The notes: generated by a model not told the origin, from the letters alone. A stretch of DNA of 64,000 nucleotides from Streptomyces parvus (GCF_014648875.1 NZ_BMRY01000007.1:62001-126000), one strand, 5' to 3'. Shown: positions 8,924-18,416, numbered from the stretch's first letter. Translations and numbers: made by a program.

Positions 8924-9316
8924 TCAGCAGCGGAAGGTCTGCAGGCTGCTCGGCGAAGGCGTGATGCCAACGCTGGGATTGCAGGCATCTCTGGCGGTGG
9001 CCCACTGGACCTGTCCCGGCACGGCGGGCCCGGAGGCAGGGAGGTTCTCGATGTCCCTGAACTCGGCGGGATCGGCGACCGTCTGCGCTGCGCGCGGCAG
9101 AAGCGCCGGAAGGTCGGCACTCTCCCCCTGGTGCTCGGAACCGGTCTGCGCGAGGGGCACCGACGGCGTCAGACCGTGTGTCTGGCGGGGGTCGGACTCC
9201 ACGGCAGGGACAGCTCCCGCGGCGGTAAGGGCCGGAGTGTGGTGCGGCAGGGCGACGTGGACCAGCAGGGCCGCCGCAAGCAGCGCGACGGCTGCAATCA
9301 TGCGCGGTATCGCCAC
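8924..9316 (-). CDS. Small membrane-anchored protein, unknown
   Basis: About 130 residues from the GTG at 9316, which has a GGGAG RBS 7 bp upstream; the ATG at 9301 is an alternative. One N-terminal hydrophobic helix (MIAAVALLAAALLVHVALPHH) is followed by a Pro/Ala-rich extracellular-looking tail that ends in FRC with another Cys 15 residues earlier. No family recognised. Together with the proteins at 9676-10098 and 10334-10774 it forms a group with one shared layout: short N-terminus, one helix containing LLA..LVH, His/Cys/Gly-Pro after the helix, and a low-complexity tail. Confidence 0.45.
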   Translation of the reverse strand: MAIPRMIAAVALLAAALLVHVALPHHTPALTAAGAVPAVESDPRQTHGLTPSVPLAQTGSEHQGESADLPALLPRAAQTVADPAEFRDIENLPASGPAVPGQVQWATARDACNPSVGITPSPSSLQTFRC

Positions 9317-9675
9317 TGAACCACTCCCGGACGAATGAATGCTCCGACGCGAAAACGCTACCCGCCTCAGTCGCCCGTTCACGCTGAACTTCCCCACCGG
9401 CAGCGTGACATGGCCAACACCGCCCAGGGCTCTGACCAGGTAATCACCCCAGTTCGACGAGGCTCTCCCGATGTAAGAGGCGGGTGAGGGGACGACTTGG
9501 GCAGGGTGGTCGGCGGATGGGGTCCGGGCGGGCTCGGCGCGTACGAGCGCGCTGACGACGGCGTAGTTGTCCCTGGGCACGGCGGGGCTCCGGCACTGTT
9601 GATGAAGCGAGGGAGATGGCAGGGCGACAGACCACCCGAGCCCGCGCTCCGGGGCTCGTGGCGGCTGGGGACCTG

Positions 9676-10098
9676 TCAGCAGCGCAGGACGGTCGATCTG
9701 GCCGCAGCAGCCCCGTTGTCCGGCGGAGTGCCACGCCCGACGGCCGGGTGGGCGCACTCCGGCATCCCGTGGTCCGCTGCGGTGCACGCGGTCGCGGGCG
9801 CGACGCCGTCCCGGACGCTCTGCGGCGTCGCGTACCCCGGTGCGTCGCAGGACTGCGAACCCTCGCCGTCCTGGTGGTGCGATTCCTTCTCACCGGCCGC
9901 CAGTGTCAGCGGGGCGGGTGCGCACGTCCGTTCCTGGGTAGCGGTCGTGCGCTGACGGCAGTCGTCCGCTCCGGGCTGGGATGCGTGCGCCGGTCCGAAG
10001 ATGCAGGCGGCGTGCAGCACGGCCAGTACGGCCAGCAGCACGGCGGCGCTCAGGCCGCAGGCTGCCGCCGGTGTACCGCTGGCTGGCGTCTGCCGCAT
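9676..10098 (-). CDS. Small membrane-anchored Cys-containing protein, unknown
   Basis: About 140 residues from the ATG at 10098, with a GAGGAG RBS upstream. The single helix LSAAVLLAVLAVLHAACIFGP is followed by a tail with spaced Cys residues (DDCRQR, RTCAP, SQSCDAP, TACTAADHG, PECAHP) and a C-terminal LRC. The Cys pattern suggests extracytoplasmic disulfides or metal or thiol chemistry. Same strand and layout as the protein at 8924-9316; divergent from 10334-10774. Function unknown. Confidence 0.5.
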   Translation of the reverse strand: MRQTPASGTPAAACGLSAAVLLAVLAVLHAACIFGPAHASQPGADDCRQRTTATQERTCAPAPLTLAAGEKESHHQDGEGSQSCDAPGYATPQSVRDGVAPATACTAADHGMPECAHPAVGRGTPPDNGAAAARSTVLRC

Positions 10099-10333
10099 CG
10101 CGAACTCCTCGGGCTGTTGCACCGTAAGAAAACCGGCTGAAGCGTCGGTGCGCATGGCGAAGGGGGCATTCTCCGCCCTGGTTCACTCGATCTGGGGAAG
10201 CAGGCCGGGGAAGATTTCACGCCACTCAGCTCCGCACAGAGGCCCGTGAACCTGCCCGGTGGCCGGATCGGCAGGGTTACCGCCCACCTCCATACACGCA
10301 CTTTATGTGCTTGATCGACTACATTCCGTGCTC

Positions 10334-10774
10334 ATGAGGATGGGGGCTGGGCATCGCGGCAGCCGCCTCGGGGTGTGGCCCGAGGCGGTCCTCGTCGTGC
10401 TGCTCGCCATCCTGGTCCATTTGCTGGCCTGCGCCCACGGCCCCGTCCTCGTCGGCGCAGAGCGGGCCGACAGCATCGCCGCGCTTTCCACCCCGTCGTG
10501 CGACGACCCTCCGCCGCCGCTGACGTATCCCGCCGGGCAGGCGCCGGAGCCTGAAGAGGGCGGGGACCGGCCGTGTGTGGGCGGGGACGAGCCGAGCGTG
10601 CAGGTATCGCGCGCCGTGCAGCAGGCCGACGCGGCCGTGTGCGACGTACTGCTGCCCGGAGTGCCGTCGGGCAGCAGTACCGACTGCGCATGGCATCGAC
10701 CGCAGCCCCCCACCTGCTCTGGGGGGCTGCCCGCTCAGCAGAAGCGTGCCTGTCTGGGGGTATGGCGGACGTGA
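10334..10774 (+). CDS. Small membrane-anchored Cys-containing protein, unknown
   Basis: About 146 residues from the ATG at 10334 (10340 is an alternative). The helix AVLVVLLAILVHLLACAHGP closely parallels the helix of the divergent gene at 9676-10098, including the HxxxC-GP ending. The tail has Cys residues (PSCDD, RPCVG, AVCDV, TDCAW, PTCSG, RACLG). It lies 118 bp upstream of the cysteine-synthase-like gene on the same strand. Function unknown; the context suggests a sulfur- or thiol-linked extracytoplasmic role. Confidence 0.45.
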   Translation: MRMGAGHRGSRLGVWPEAVLVVLLAILVHLLACAHGPVLVGAERADSIAALSTPSCDDPPPPLTYPAGQAPEPEEGGDRPCVGGDEPSVQVSRAVQQADAAVCDVLLPGVPSGSSTDCAWHRPQPPTCSGGLPAQQKRACLGVWRT

Positions 10775-10892
10775 CCGGTCTGTGAGCCGCCGCGGTGCGG
10801 GCTTTTGCCTGCCGCGGTGCCACGGTCTCCCGTCCCGTACCCCTGCACAGCGGCCGACCGCCTACCGGCGCCGGCTGCAGGAGAAGCACGCC

Positions 10893-12029
10893 ATGAACCA
10901 GAGCACCCGCACCTCACCGCTCGCTGCGCCGGCCGGACTCCTCGCCGACACCAAGCGCCCGATGCACACCCCGGCCGGACTGGTCGGCGACACCCCCGTC
11001 CTGTGGATCGGGGACCCCTTCACTGCACCCGGCCGCGGCTTCTGGGCCAAGCTGGAGGGCCACAACCCCGGCGGCATCAAGGACCGCACCGCCCTGCACA
11101 TGGTGCTGGCAGCCCAGCAGCGCGGGCAACTGCTGCCCGGAGCGAGGATCATCGAGTCCACCTCCGGCACCCTCGGCCTGGGGCTGGCCCTCGCAGGAGC
11201 CGCATACGGACACCCGGTCACCGTCGTCACGGACCCCGGGATGGAGCCGTTCATGACGGGGATGCTCACCACCTTCGGCGCCGAGGTGGAGCGCGTCGAC
11301 ACACCGCACCCGGTCGGAGGCTGGCAGGAAGCCCGCCGCCAACGCGTCGAGGAACTCCTGGCCGCGCAGCCCGGCGCCTGGTGCCCCGACCAGTACAACA
11401 ACCCCGACAACGTCGCCGCGTACGCTCCCCTCGCCCACGAACTCGTCGCCCAGCTTGGCCGGATCGACACCCTGGTGGTCTCCGTCGGCACCGGCGGCCA
11501 TTCCGCCGGAATCGCCTCCGTGCTGCGCGGCTACTTCCCGCAATTGCGGGTGGTGGGCGTCGACACCACCGGCTCCACCATCTTCGGGCAGCCCGCCGCG
11601 ACGCGGCTGATGCGCGGTCTGGGCAGCAGCATCTACCCCCGTAACGTCGACTACGGCCTGTTCGACGAGGTCCACTGGGTGGCTGCCCCCGAGGCGGTCT
11701 GGGCGGCACGGCGGCTGGCCCGCGACCACTACGCCACCGGTGGCTGGAGCGTCGGCGCGGTCGCACTCGTCTCCCGCTGGCTGGCCCGCACCCTGCCGCC
11801 GGAGAACCGGATCCTGACCGTGTTCCCCGACGGGCCGCAGCGGTACATCGGCACCGTCTTCGACGACATGTACTGCCGCGAGCACGGCCTCCTGGACCAC
11901 CTGCCCGCCGAGGACCCCGACGAGATCGACCGGTCCGAGGACCGGGTCGTCACCCGCTGGACCCGGTGCACGCACGTCACCGACCCCCTCGCACTCGATG
12001 CGCGGCTGCTCGCCGAGGCCGCGCGGTGA
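10893..12029 (+). CDS. PLP-dependent cysteine synthase-family enzyme
   Basis: 378 residues from the ATG at 10893, with a GCAGGAG RBS. Fold-type II PLP enzyme: PLP lysine K63 in NPGGIKDRTALHM, the Asn/Gly-type substrate loop STSGTLGLGLALAG, and the glycine-rich phosphate loop VSVGTGGHSAG. The overall pattern is cysteine synthase/cystathionine beta-synthase-like. It has an extra C-terminal stretch of about 60 residues (from FPDGPQRYIGTVF) that is typical of the actinobacterial subgroup. The GTGA overlap with the following MFS gene indicates coupling, so the product (a cysteine-like or diamino-acid compound) may be exported by that transporter. The true substrate is unknown. Confidence 0.85.
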   Translation: MNQSTRTSPLAAPAGLLADTKRPMHTPAGLVGDTPVLWIGDPFTAPGRGFWAKLEGHNPGGIKDRTALHMVLAAQQRGQLLPGARIIESTSGTLGLGLALAGAAYGHPVTVVTDPGMEPFMTGMLTTFGAEVERVDTPHPVGGWQEARRQRVEELLAAQPGAWCPDQYNNPDNVAAYAPLAHELVAQLGRIDTLVVSVGTGGHSAGIASVLRGYFPQLRVVGVDTTGSTIFGQPAATRLMRGLGSSIYPRNVDYGLFDEVHWVAAPEAVWAARRLARDHYATGGWSVGAVALVSRWLARTLPPENRILTVFPDGPQRYIGTVFDDMYCREHGLLDHLPAEDPDEIDRSEDRVVTRWTRCTHVTDPLALDARLLAEAAR

Positions 12030-13282
12030 AGGCCGTGTGGGAGCAGACCCGCTCCTTCTCCGCCCCCACCCGGCTGCTGATGGCCAACCAGTTCGCCATC
12101 AACCTCGCCTTCTACATGCTCATGCCCTACCTGGCCGCCCACCTCGCCGGTCCCCTCGGGCTGGCCGCCTGGGCCGTCGGGCTGGTCCTCGGGGTACGCA
12201 ACTTCTCCCAGCAGGGCATGTTCCTCATCGGCGGGACCATCGCCGACCGGTACGGCTACAAGGCCCCGATCATGGCCGGCTGCCTGCTGCGCACCGCCGG
12301 GTTCGGGCTCCTCGGCTGGGTCGACAACCTGCCCGCGCTGATCGCCGCATCCGCCGCCACCGGCTTCGCCGGCGCGCTGTTCAACCCGGCCGTACGCGCC
12401 TATCTCGCCGCCGAGGCGGGAGAGCGCAGGGTGGACGCCTTCGCCACCTTCAACGTCTACTACCAGGCGGGCATGTTCCTGGGCCCCCTCGTCGGCCTCG
12501 CCCTGCTCGCAGCCGACTTCCAGGCCGTGTGTACCGTCGCCGCCGCCATCTTCGCCGTACTCACCGTGCTGCAGTGGCGCGCCCTGCCCGACCGGCGCGC
12601 TACGAGCGCGGACGACACCTCGACACCGGCCGAGAGCGTCCTGCGGCAGTGGCGATCGGTCCTGGCGAACCGCCCGTTCCTGCTGTTCTCCGGTGCCATG
12701 ATCGGCTCCTACGTGCTGACCTTCCAGGTCTACCTCGCCCTCCCCCTGGCGGCGGCGGACTCCCTGGGGGCGGACGCCACCAAGGCCACCAGCGGCCTGT
12801 TCGTCATCTCCGCCGCGGTGGCCGTGGCCGGACAACTGCGCCTGACGTCGTGGGCGAAGAGCCGCTGGAGGCCGCATCAAGCCCTGGCCGTCGGTCTGTC
12901 CTGCATGGGCCTGGCCTTCGTCCCGCTCGCCTTCACCCCGGGGGGCTTTGCCGCGATGACGCTGGTCGCGCTCGTGAGTGCGGTGGTGCTTCTCGCCGTT
13001 GGTGGAGCGATCGTCTATCCGTTCGAGATGGACACCGTCGTCGCCCTCTGCGACAACCGGCTGGTCGCTACTCACTACGGGCTGTACAACACCGTCTCCG
13101 GCCTGGGCATCACCCTGGGCAACCTGGCGATCGGGGCCATGTGGGGCTTCGCGCAGAGCCGCCAGATGCTCTGGCTGACGTGGGGGGCGCTGGTCGCGAC
13201 GGGCTTCGCCTGCGCGGTGTCGGTCATCGCGCTGGCCCGCAGCGGACGACTCGCACCCCGGATTGTCCAGACCGCCAGCTGA
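12026..13282 (+). CDS. MFS transporter paired with the PLP enzyme
   Basis: 418 residues from a GTG overlapping the PLP-enzyme stop. About 12 transmembrane helices; the loop between helices 2 and 3 carries the major facilitator motif GGTIADRYGYKAP. It resembles small-solute or multidrug exporters of the DHA1 type. The tight coupling to the cysteine-synthase-like gene suggests a dedicated exporter or importer of its product or substrate. A strong terminator follows at 13337. Confidence 0.85.
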   Translation: MKAVWEQTRSFSAPTRLLMANQFAINLAFYMLMPYLAAHLAGPLGLAAWAVGLVLGVRNFSQQGMFLIGGTIADRYGYKAPIMAGCLLRTAGFGLLGWVDNLPALIAASAATGFAGALFNPAVRAYLAAEAGERRVDAFATFNVYYQAGMFLGPLVGLALLAADFQAVCTVAAAIFAVLTVLQWRALPDRRATSADDTSTPAESVLRQWRSVLANRPFLLFSGAMIGSYVLTFQVYLALPLAAADSLGADATKATSGLFVISAAVAVAGQLRLTSWAKSRWRPHQALAVGLSCMGLAFVPLAFTPGGFAAMTLVALVSAVVLLAVGGAIVYPFEMDTVVALCDNRLVATHYGLYNTVSGLGITLGNLAIGAMWGFAQSRQMLWLTWGALVATGFACAVSVIALARSGRLAPRIVQTAS

Positions 13283-13336
13283 CCCCCCGGTCGAGAACAA
13301 CCTCTCGGCCCCTGGCCGTCACTTGACGTAGCCAAG

Positions 13337-13373
13337 CCTGTCGCGTCGCACCCTCAAGGTGCGACGCGACAGG
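13337..13373 (+). terminator. Terminator after the PLP enzyme/MFS operon
   Basis: A perfect 16-bp stem (13337-13352 with 13358-13373) closes a 5-nt loop, 55 bp after the MFS stop codon. Confidence 0.8.
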
Positions 13374-13854
13374 ACACCCACTGCGAACAGGGGCACTAAG
13401 AAACTGAGTTGGGCGACGACCTCGGCGTCGGAGGCGTGTTCTCATGCAAGCCGCCAGGAACCCGGCGTAAATCCCCGTCCGTCCTTCGGGCCTGGTCGAG
13501 CATCGGTGGCTGACCCCAACAGCCGACGGGTCTCACACCGGCAGACCCCAAGCGCCGCGCACCCTTGCGTCTTGCATTCCCCGACCACCAGGGCGCCACG
13601 ACGAGAAACGTGCTGGGGATACCGCTGGCTGGGTGTGCCAGTCCTGGTGTTTTGAACGGCCGCGGTGGGCCGCCGCCTGGCCGATCGGCGGCCGGCGCCC
13701 GGGGGCCATGAGGCGGAGCGCGTTCCATCCACCCCCACAGTTCGACCCCATTCCAACGTCCGTTAGTGTGTCGATGGGTTGTCCGAGGCGTAAACCATTG
13801 CGGCAGCCCGCGACACGCGTGCCGTGTTCCTGCCACCTCAAATGGTTGAGGCTC
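13374..13854. other. Intergenic stretch before the cytochrome c maturation genes
   Basis: No convincing gene is seen. Translations in all frames are Arg/Pro-rich with no domain. It should contain the promoter for the resA-ccdA-resB-resC-lspA series, but I could not pick a clear -35/-10 pair. Confidence 0.5.
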
Positions 13855-14448
13855 ATGACAAAGAATCTGACGCGGACCATGCGCCGCACCGCTTTCCTGA
13901 CCGTTCCTCTTGTCGTCCTGGCGTCCATCGGATGCGCTCCGCAGAGCAAGGATGCCTCCTCCGGCACGGTCGGCAAGGCGTCGGACCAACTGCTGTTGCG
14001 GATCCCGGCAACCGACCGGGAACCCGCCCCCGACGTGCGGGGCGAGACCCTGACCGGTGAGAAGGCGGCGCTGGCAGATCATCGCGGCAAGGTCGTCGTG
14101 ATCAACGTGTGGGGGTCGTGGTGCGCGCCGTGTCGGGCTGAGGCTCCGTATCTGCGGAAGGTCTACGAGGACACCCGCAAGCAGGGGGTGGAGTTCCTCG
14201 GGATCAACACGCGTGACGCGTCGAAGTCCAATGCGTACAGCTTCGAGAAGGAATACGGCATCACCTACCCCAGCCTGTGGGATCCGGCGGGGCGGCAGCT
14301 GCTGAAGTTCAAGGGCACTCTGTCGCCCTCCGCCATCCCCAGCACCGTCGTCATCGACCGCAAGGGGCGGATTGCCGCCCGGGCGCTCAAGGCCCTGAAC
14401 GAAGAAGAGCTGCGTGCCCTGATCGATCCGGCGCTGAGGGAGGACTGA
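13855..14448 (+). CDS. TlpA/ResA-like thiol-disulfide oxidoreductase, probable lipoprotein
   Basis: 197 residues from the ATG at 13855. A signal peptide with a lipobox-like end (VVLASIGC) suggests lipid anchoring. The thioredoxin fold of the TlpA/ResA/AhpC-TSA type carries the active site W-C-A-P-C in NVWGSWCAPCRAEAP, the GIN(T)RD strand, and the cis-Pro segment SPSAIPSTVVIDRKG. Known role: keeping the haem-binding CXXCH thiols of apocytochrome c reduced, fed by CcdA. It lies 3 bp upstream of ccdA and before resB/resC, so it is part of a system II cytochrome c maturation unit. A LspA signal peptidase at the end of the series could process its lipobox. Confidence 0.9.
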   Translation: MTKNLTRTMRRTAFLTVPLVVLASIGCAPQSKDASSGTVGKASDQLLLRIPATDREPAPDVRGETLTGEKAALADHRGKVVVINVWGSWCAPCRAEAPYLRKVYEDTRKQGVEFLGINTRDASKSNAYSFEKEYGITYPSLWDPAGRQLLKFKGTLSPSAIPSTVVIDRKGRIAARALKALNEEELRALIDPALRED

Positions 14449-14451
14449 GCC

Positions 14452-15204
14452 GTGCTGATCGCGGCCGGAGTGGACGCCACCATACTGAGCGGCTCACTAC
14501 TGCTGGCCCTCCCGATCGCCGCACTGGCAGGAGCGGTCTCCTTCTTCTCTCCGTGCGTGCTACCGCTGGTTCCCGGATACCTCTCCTACGTCACCGGGGT
14601 CAGCGGCGCAGACCTGGCCGACGTCCGGCGTGGGCGAATTCTGGGCGGAACGCTACTGTTCCTTGCCGGGTTCACCGCGGTGTTCGTGTCCTTCGGTGCC
14701 GCGTTCGGCTACGCGGGCAACACGCTGCTCGAGTACCAGGATCCGCTCATCCGCGTCCTCGGTGCGGTGACGATCCTCATGGGCCTGTCGTTCATGGGCG
14801 TCCTGCCGGGGATGAACCGCGAGTGGCGCTGGCACCGCCGCCCCTCGGTCGGCCTCGCCGGCGCCCCCATGCTCGGCGTGCTCTTCGGCATCGGCTGGAC
14901 ACCATGCATCGGCCCCACCCTGGCCGCCGTACAGGCGCTCGCCTTCAGCGAGGCCAGCGCCGGACGCGGCGCGGTCCTCACCGTCGCCTACTGCGCCGGG
15001 CTGGGGCTGCCCTTCCTCGTGGCGGGGCTCACCTTCCGCAAGGCGCTCGGAGTCTTCGCCTGGGTCAAGTCCCACTACCAGTGGGTGATGCGGATCGGCG
15101 GCGGAATGATGATCGCCACCGGTCTGCTGATGGTCACCGGGGTGTGGAGCTATCTGATCAGCCAGATGCAGTCCTGGTCCGCCGGTTTCACCGTCGGCAT
15201 CTGA
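14452..15204 (+). CDS. ccdA: CcdA cytochrome c biogenesis transmembrane thiol transporter
   Basis: 250 residues from a GTG with a GAGGGAGGA RBS. It has six transmembrane helices and the two conserved membrane cysteines: C in FFSPCVLPLVPGYLSY (first helix) and C in GIGWTPCIGPTL (fourth helix). It moves reducing equivalents from cytoplasmic thioredoxin to the extracytoplasmic ResA-like protein encoded just upstream. Typical length for the family. Confidence 0.95.
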   Translation: MLIAAGVDATILSGSLLLALPIAALAGAVSFFSPCVLPLVPGYLSYVTGVSGADLADVRRGRILGGTLLFLAGFTAVFVSFGAAFGYAGNTLLEYQDPLIRVLGAVTILMGLSFMGVLPGMNREWRWHRRPSVGLAGAPMLGVLFGIGWTPCIGPTLAAVQALAFSEASAGRGAVLTVAYCAGLGLPFLVAGLTFRKALGVFAWVKSHYQWVMRIGGGMMIATGLLMVTGVWSYLISQMQSWSAGFTVGI

Positions 15205-15235
15205 GTACCCCCGATACGAGAACGGACTCCTTGCG

Positions 15236-15592
15236 ATGACGCGCTCCCTGCGCCGGGCCGGTCGGTTGCGAGGACTGATACGACCGGTCCTCGCTGTGCT
15301 GTCCGGCGTCCTGTCCGACGGCACTCTCACCCAACGCACAGAGCAACGCACCGCTGATGCGCCGCTCGCCCAGGTCCCACGACGTTTCTCACTCACTCCC
15401 GCAACGCGCCGGGTCTCCTTGCCCGAGGCAGCCCTGGGTGTCCTGGCTGCGGCGTCCGCCGTCGCTGCGGCCGCCCGTCCCCGGAGCCGCCGCCGCGCCA
15501 CCACCTCCGCCTCGCGCTCACACCCCCGGATGCGGGAAATCCGCCAATACGGATCTCAAAGCGCCGCGTCCACGTTGGGATCCCGTCGATGA
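15236..15592 (+). CDS. Possible small basic protein between ccdA and resB
   Basis: 118 residues from the ATG at 15236. The stop overlaps the resB start as ATGA, which supports translation. The product is Arg-rich with one hydrophobic Ala-rich stretch (LPEAALGVLAAASAVAAAA) and no recognised domain. It could instead be a decayed or chance frame in the 384-bp gap between ccdA and resB. Confidence 0.35.
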   Translation: MTRSLRRAGRLRGLIRPVLAVLSGVLSDGTLTQRTEQRTADAPLAQVPRRFSLTPATRRVSLPEAALGVLAAASAVAAAARPRSRRRATTSASRSHPRMREIRQYGSQSAASTLGSRR

Positions 15593-17325
15593 CCAAACGC
15601 ACCGCACCGTCCCGCAGCACGGCGCTCGACTCCCCGTACGGCTTGACGGCCGGTGTGGCCGAAGAGTCCGGTGCGGGATCTGCAGACCAGTTGTCCACCG
15701 CACCGGCTGACGACAACGGCGCACCCGCCTTCGGGGTGATCAGCTGGCTGCGCTGGTTCTGGCGGCAGCTCACCTCGATGCGCATCGCGCTGATCCTGCT
15801 CTTCCTGCTCGCGCTCGCCTCGGTCCCCGGATCCCTGCTGCCCCAGCGCGGCACCGACCCCGCCAAGGTCGACCAGTACAAGAGCAACAACGAAACGTTC
15901 GGACCGGTCGCAGAGGCGCTCGGCCTTTTCAACGTCTACAGCTCGATCTGGTTTTCCGCGATCTACCTTCTGCTGTTCATCTCTCTGATCGGCTGCATCC
16001 TGCCGCGCAGCTGGCAGTTCATCGGACAGCTCCGTGCCCGCCCGCCGGCAGCGCCCCGACGTCTCCAACGTCTTCCCGCCTACGCGACATGGCGCACCGA
16101 CGCTGAGCCCGAACAGGTCCGCGAGGCCGCCCGCGTACTCCTCAAGCAGCAGCACTACCGGGTCCACACTCATGACGAGGCGGTGGCCTGTGAGAAGGGT
16201 TACCTCCGCGAGGCCGGAAACCTCGTCTTCCACGTCGCGCTGATCGTCATGCTCGTCGCCTTCGCCACCGGCCAGCTGTGGCGGTCCGAAGGCGGCAAAC
16301 TGGTTGTCGAGGGGGATGGCTTCTCCAACACCCGGACGCAGTATGACGACTTCAAGTCCGGAACCCTCTTCGACCCCGACAGCCTGCCGCCCTTCGGATT
16401 CACCCTGAACGAGTTCGAGGGAACGTACGAACGCACCGGACCGCAGAAGGGCACCCCGCGTACCTTCGAGGCGCGCGTCTCGTACTGGGAAGGCGCGGAC
16501 GGTGCACCGCGCCGCACCACCATCACGGTCAACAACCCGCTGGAGGTCAGCGGATCGAAGGTCTACCTCCTCGGGCATGGCTACGCCCCCATCGTCACGG
16601 TCAGGGACGGCAAGGGCGACATCGCCTTCCAAGGGCCGGTGCCCTTCCTTCCGAAGGACAGCAACGTCACCTCGGCCGGCGTGATCAAAGTGCCCTCCTA
16701 CCGGGACCGCAACGGCAAAGAGAGCGACCTGGGCTTCCAGGGACTCTTCGTGCCGACGTTCGCAGGGACCGGCTCGGGATCGATGTTCTCGCAGTTCCCC
16801 GCACTGGACTATCCCGTGATGGCCTTGACCGCCTACCGCGGCGACCTGGGCCTGGACTCCGGGCTGCCCCAGAGCGTCTACCAGCTCAACAGCAAAAACA
16901 TGAAGCAGTTCACGAACCCAGACGGCGGGAAATTCCGGCAGATGATCCGGCCGGGCGAAACGCTCACCCTGCCCGACGGGGCCGGCTCGCTGACATTCGA
17001 CGGCATCAAGGAATGGGCCACGTTTCAAGTCTCCAGCAAGCCTGGCAACGGAACCGTACTCGTCGGCGCCGTTGCCGCCCTTCTCGGCCTGTCGGCCTCG
17101 CTGTTCATCCAGCGCCGGCGGATCTGGGTGCGGGCCACACCAGATACCGATGGTTCCACCGTCGTCGAGCTCGGCGGGCTGGGCCGTAACGAATGGCCCC
17201 GCCTGCCGGAAGAACTCGCCGGTCTGGCCACTGCCCTCCGGCCCCAGGCTCCGCCGCGACCCATGCCCCCGCAGGACACCAACCATCCCGCCGATGCCGA
17301 CACCGCTGAAGGAGCACGTGCGTGA
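15589..17325 (+). CDS. resB: ResB/Ccs1 cytochrome c biogenesis protein
   Basis: 578 residues. N-terminal transmembrane helices (LRWFWRQLTSMRIALILLFLLALASVPGS, split here only for description) match the classical ResB start, with SLLPQRG following. A large extracytoplasmic domain comes next, then a C-terminal helix (VLVGAVAALLGLSASLFIQRRRIWVR) of ResB type. Together with ResC it delivers haem and ligates it to apocytochrome c (system II). The GTGA overlap with ccsA/resC couples the two subunits, which form one haem-handling complex. Confidence 0.93.
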   Translation: MTKRTAPSRSTALDSPYGLTAGVAEESGAGSADQLSTAPADDNGAPAFGVISWLRWFWRQLTSMRIALILLFLLALASVPGSLLPQRGTDPAKVDQYKSNNETFGPVAEALGLFNVYSSIWFSAIYLLLFISLIGCILPRSWQFIGQLRARPPAAPRRLQRLPAYATWRTDAEPEQVREAARVLLKQQHYRVHTHDEAVACEKGYLREAGNLVFHVALIVMLVAFATGQLWRSEGGKLVVEGDGFSNTRTQYDDFKSGTLFDPDSLPPFGFTLNEFEGTYERTGPQKGTPRTFEARVSYWEGADGAPRRTTITVNNPLEVSGSKVYLLGHGYAPIVTVRDGKGDIAFQGPVPFLPKDSNVTSAGVIKVPSYRDRNGKESDLGFQGLFVPTFAGTGSGSMFSQFPALDYPVMALTAYRGDLGLDSGLPQSVYQLNSKNMKQFTNPDGGKFRQMIRPGETLTLPDGAGSLTFDGIKEWATFQVSSKPGNGTVLVGAVAALLGLSASLFIQRRRIWVRATPDTDGSTVVELGGLGRNEWPRLPEELAGLATALRPQAPPRPMPPQDTNHPADADTAEGARA

Positions 17326-18416
17326 ACATCGCAGCCGCAGCCAACGAGGACATGGCCTACATCAGCAACGTGCTCATCTATTCGGCGATGGCGGTCTACA
17401 CCCTGGCCTTCGCCGCACACTCCGCAGAATGGGTGCTCGGTAGCCGCAGCAAGGTCGGACGGACCGCCGCCGCACTGACCCACCACTCCTCCACAGCTCC
17501 CGCTCCGGCGGCCACCATGACCAAGCGAAAGTCCAGCGGCACCACCGTGCTGGAGCACACCGAGGTGATTACCCGCCAACCCGCGCCCGGCAGCCGCGAC
17601 TTCCCCGACGGACCCGGAGCCGCAGCCGGCAGCAGGAAAGGTGAGTTGTACGGGCGCATCGCACTGTCCCTGACAGTGCTCGCCTTCCTGATCCACCTCG
17701 GCGGCGTGGTCGCCCGTACCTGGTCGGTGCAACGGGCCCCCTGGGCCAACATGTACGAGTTCTCGACCACCTTCTCCATGGTCGCCGTGAGTGCGTACCT
17801 CCTCTTCCTCGCCCGCGGCAAGAACGTGCGCTGGATCGGCCTGCCCCTGGTCACCACCGTCCTCCTCGACCTCGGCCTGGCCGTCAGCGTCCTGTACACC
17901 GAAAGTGACCAGCTGGTTCCCGCGCTGCACTCCTACTGGCTGTGGATCCACGTCTCCTGCGCGATCATCTCCGGCGCCATGTTCTACCTCGGTGCGCTCG
18001 CCACGGTGCTCTACCTTTTCCGCGACCGCTACGAAAGCAAGCTCACCGACCCACAAGGCAAGCAGCCCGGTGCTCTCGCCGCCTCCGTGCTGGAGCGGCT
18101 GCCGGCAGCCGCAAGCCTCGACAGGTTCGCGTACCGCGTCAACGCGGTGATCTTCCCTCTGTGGACCTTCACCATCATCGCCGGCGCGATCTGGGCCGAA
18201 GCAGCCTGGGGACGCTACTGGGGATGGGATCCCAAGGAGACCTGGTCCTTCATCACTTGGGTGGCCTACGCCTGCTACCTGCACGCCCGCGCCACCGCAG
18301 GCTGGAAGGGCCGCAAAGCCGCCTACCTCGCACTGATCGGCTTCGCGTGCTTCATCTTCAACTACTACGGCGTCAACATGTTCATCAACGGCCTGCACTC
18401 CTACGCCGGAGTCTGA
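17322..18416 (+). CDS. ccsA: ResC/CcsA cytochrome c haem lyase subunit
   Basis: 364 residues from a GTG overlapping resB. Multi-pass membrane protein with the CcsA tryptophan-rich WWD-type signature WGRYWGWDPKETWSFITW and conserved histidines (HSYWLWIHVSCA, LHARATAGWKG). It presents haem outside the membrane for attachment to apocytochrome c. It has a longer N-terminal soluble insert (about 55-110) than plastid CcsA, which is typical of actinobacterial versions. Confidence 0.95.
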   Translation: MNIAAAANEDMAYISNVLIYSAMAVYTLAFAAHSAEWVLGSRSKVGRTAAALTHHSSTAPAPAATMTKRKSSGTTVLEHTEVITRQPAPGSRDFPDGPGAAAGSRKGELYGRIALSLTVLAFLIHLGGVVARTWSVQRAPWANMYEFSTTFSMVAVSAYLLFLARGKNVRWIGLPLVTTVLLDLGLAVSVLYTESDQLVPALHSYWLWIHVSCAIISGAMFYLGALATVLYLFRDRYESKLTDPQGKQPGALAASVLERLPAAASLDRFAYRVNAVIFPLWTFTIIAGAIWAEAAWGRYWGWDPKETWSFITWVAYACYLHARATAGWKGRKAAYLALIGFACFIFNYYGVNMFINGLHSYAGV

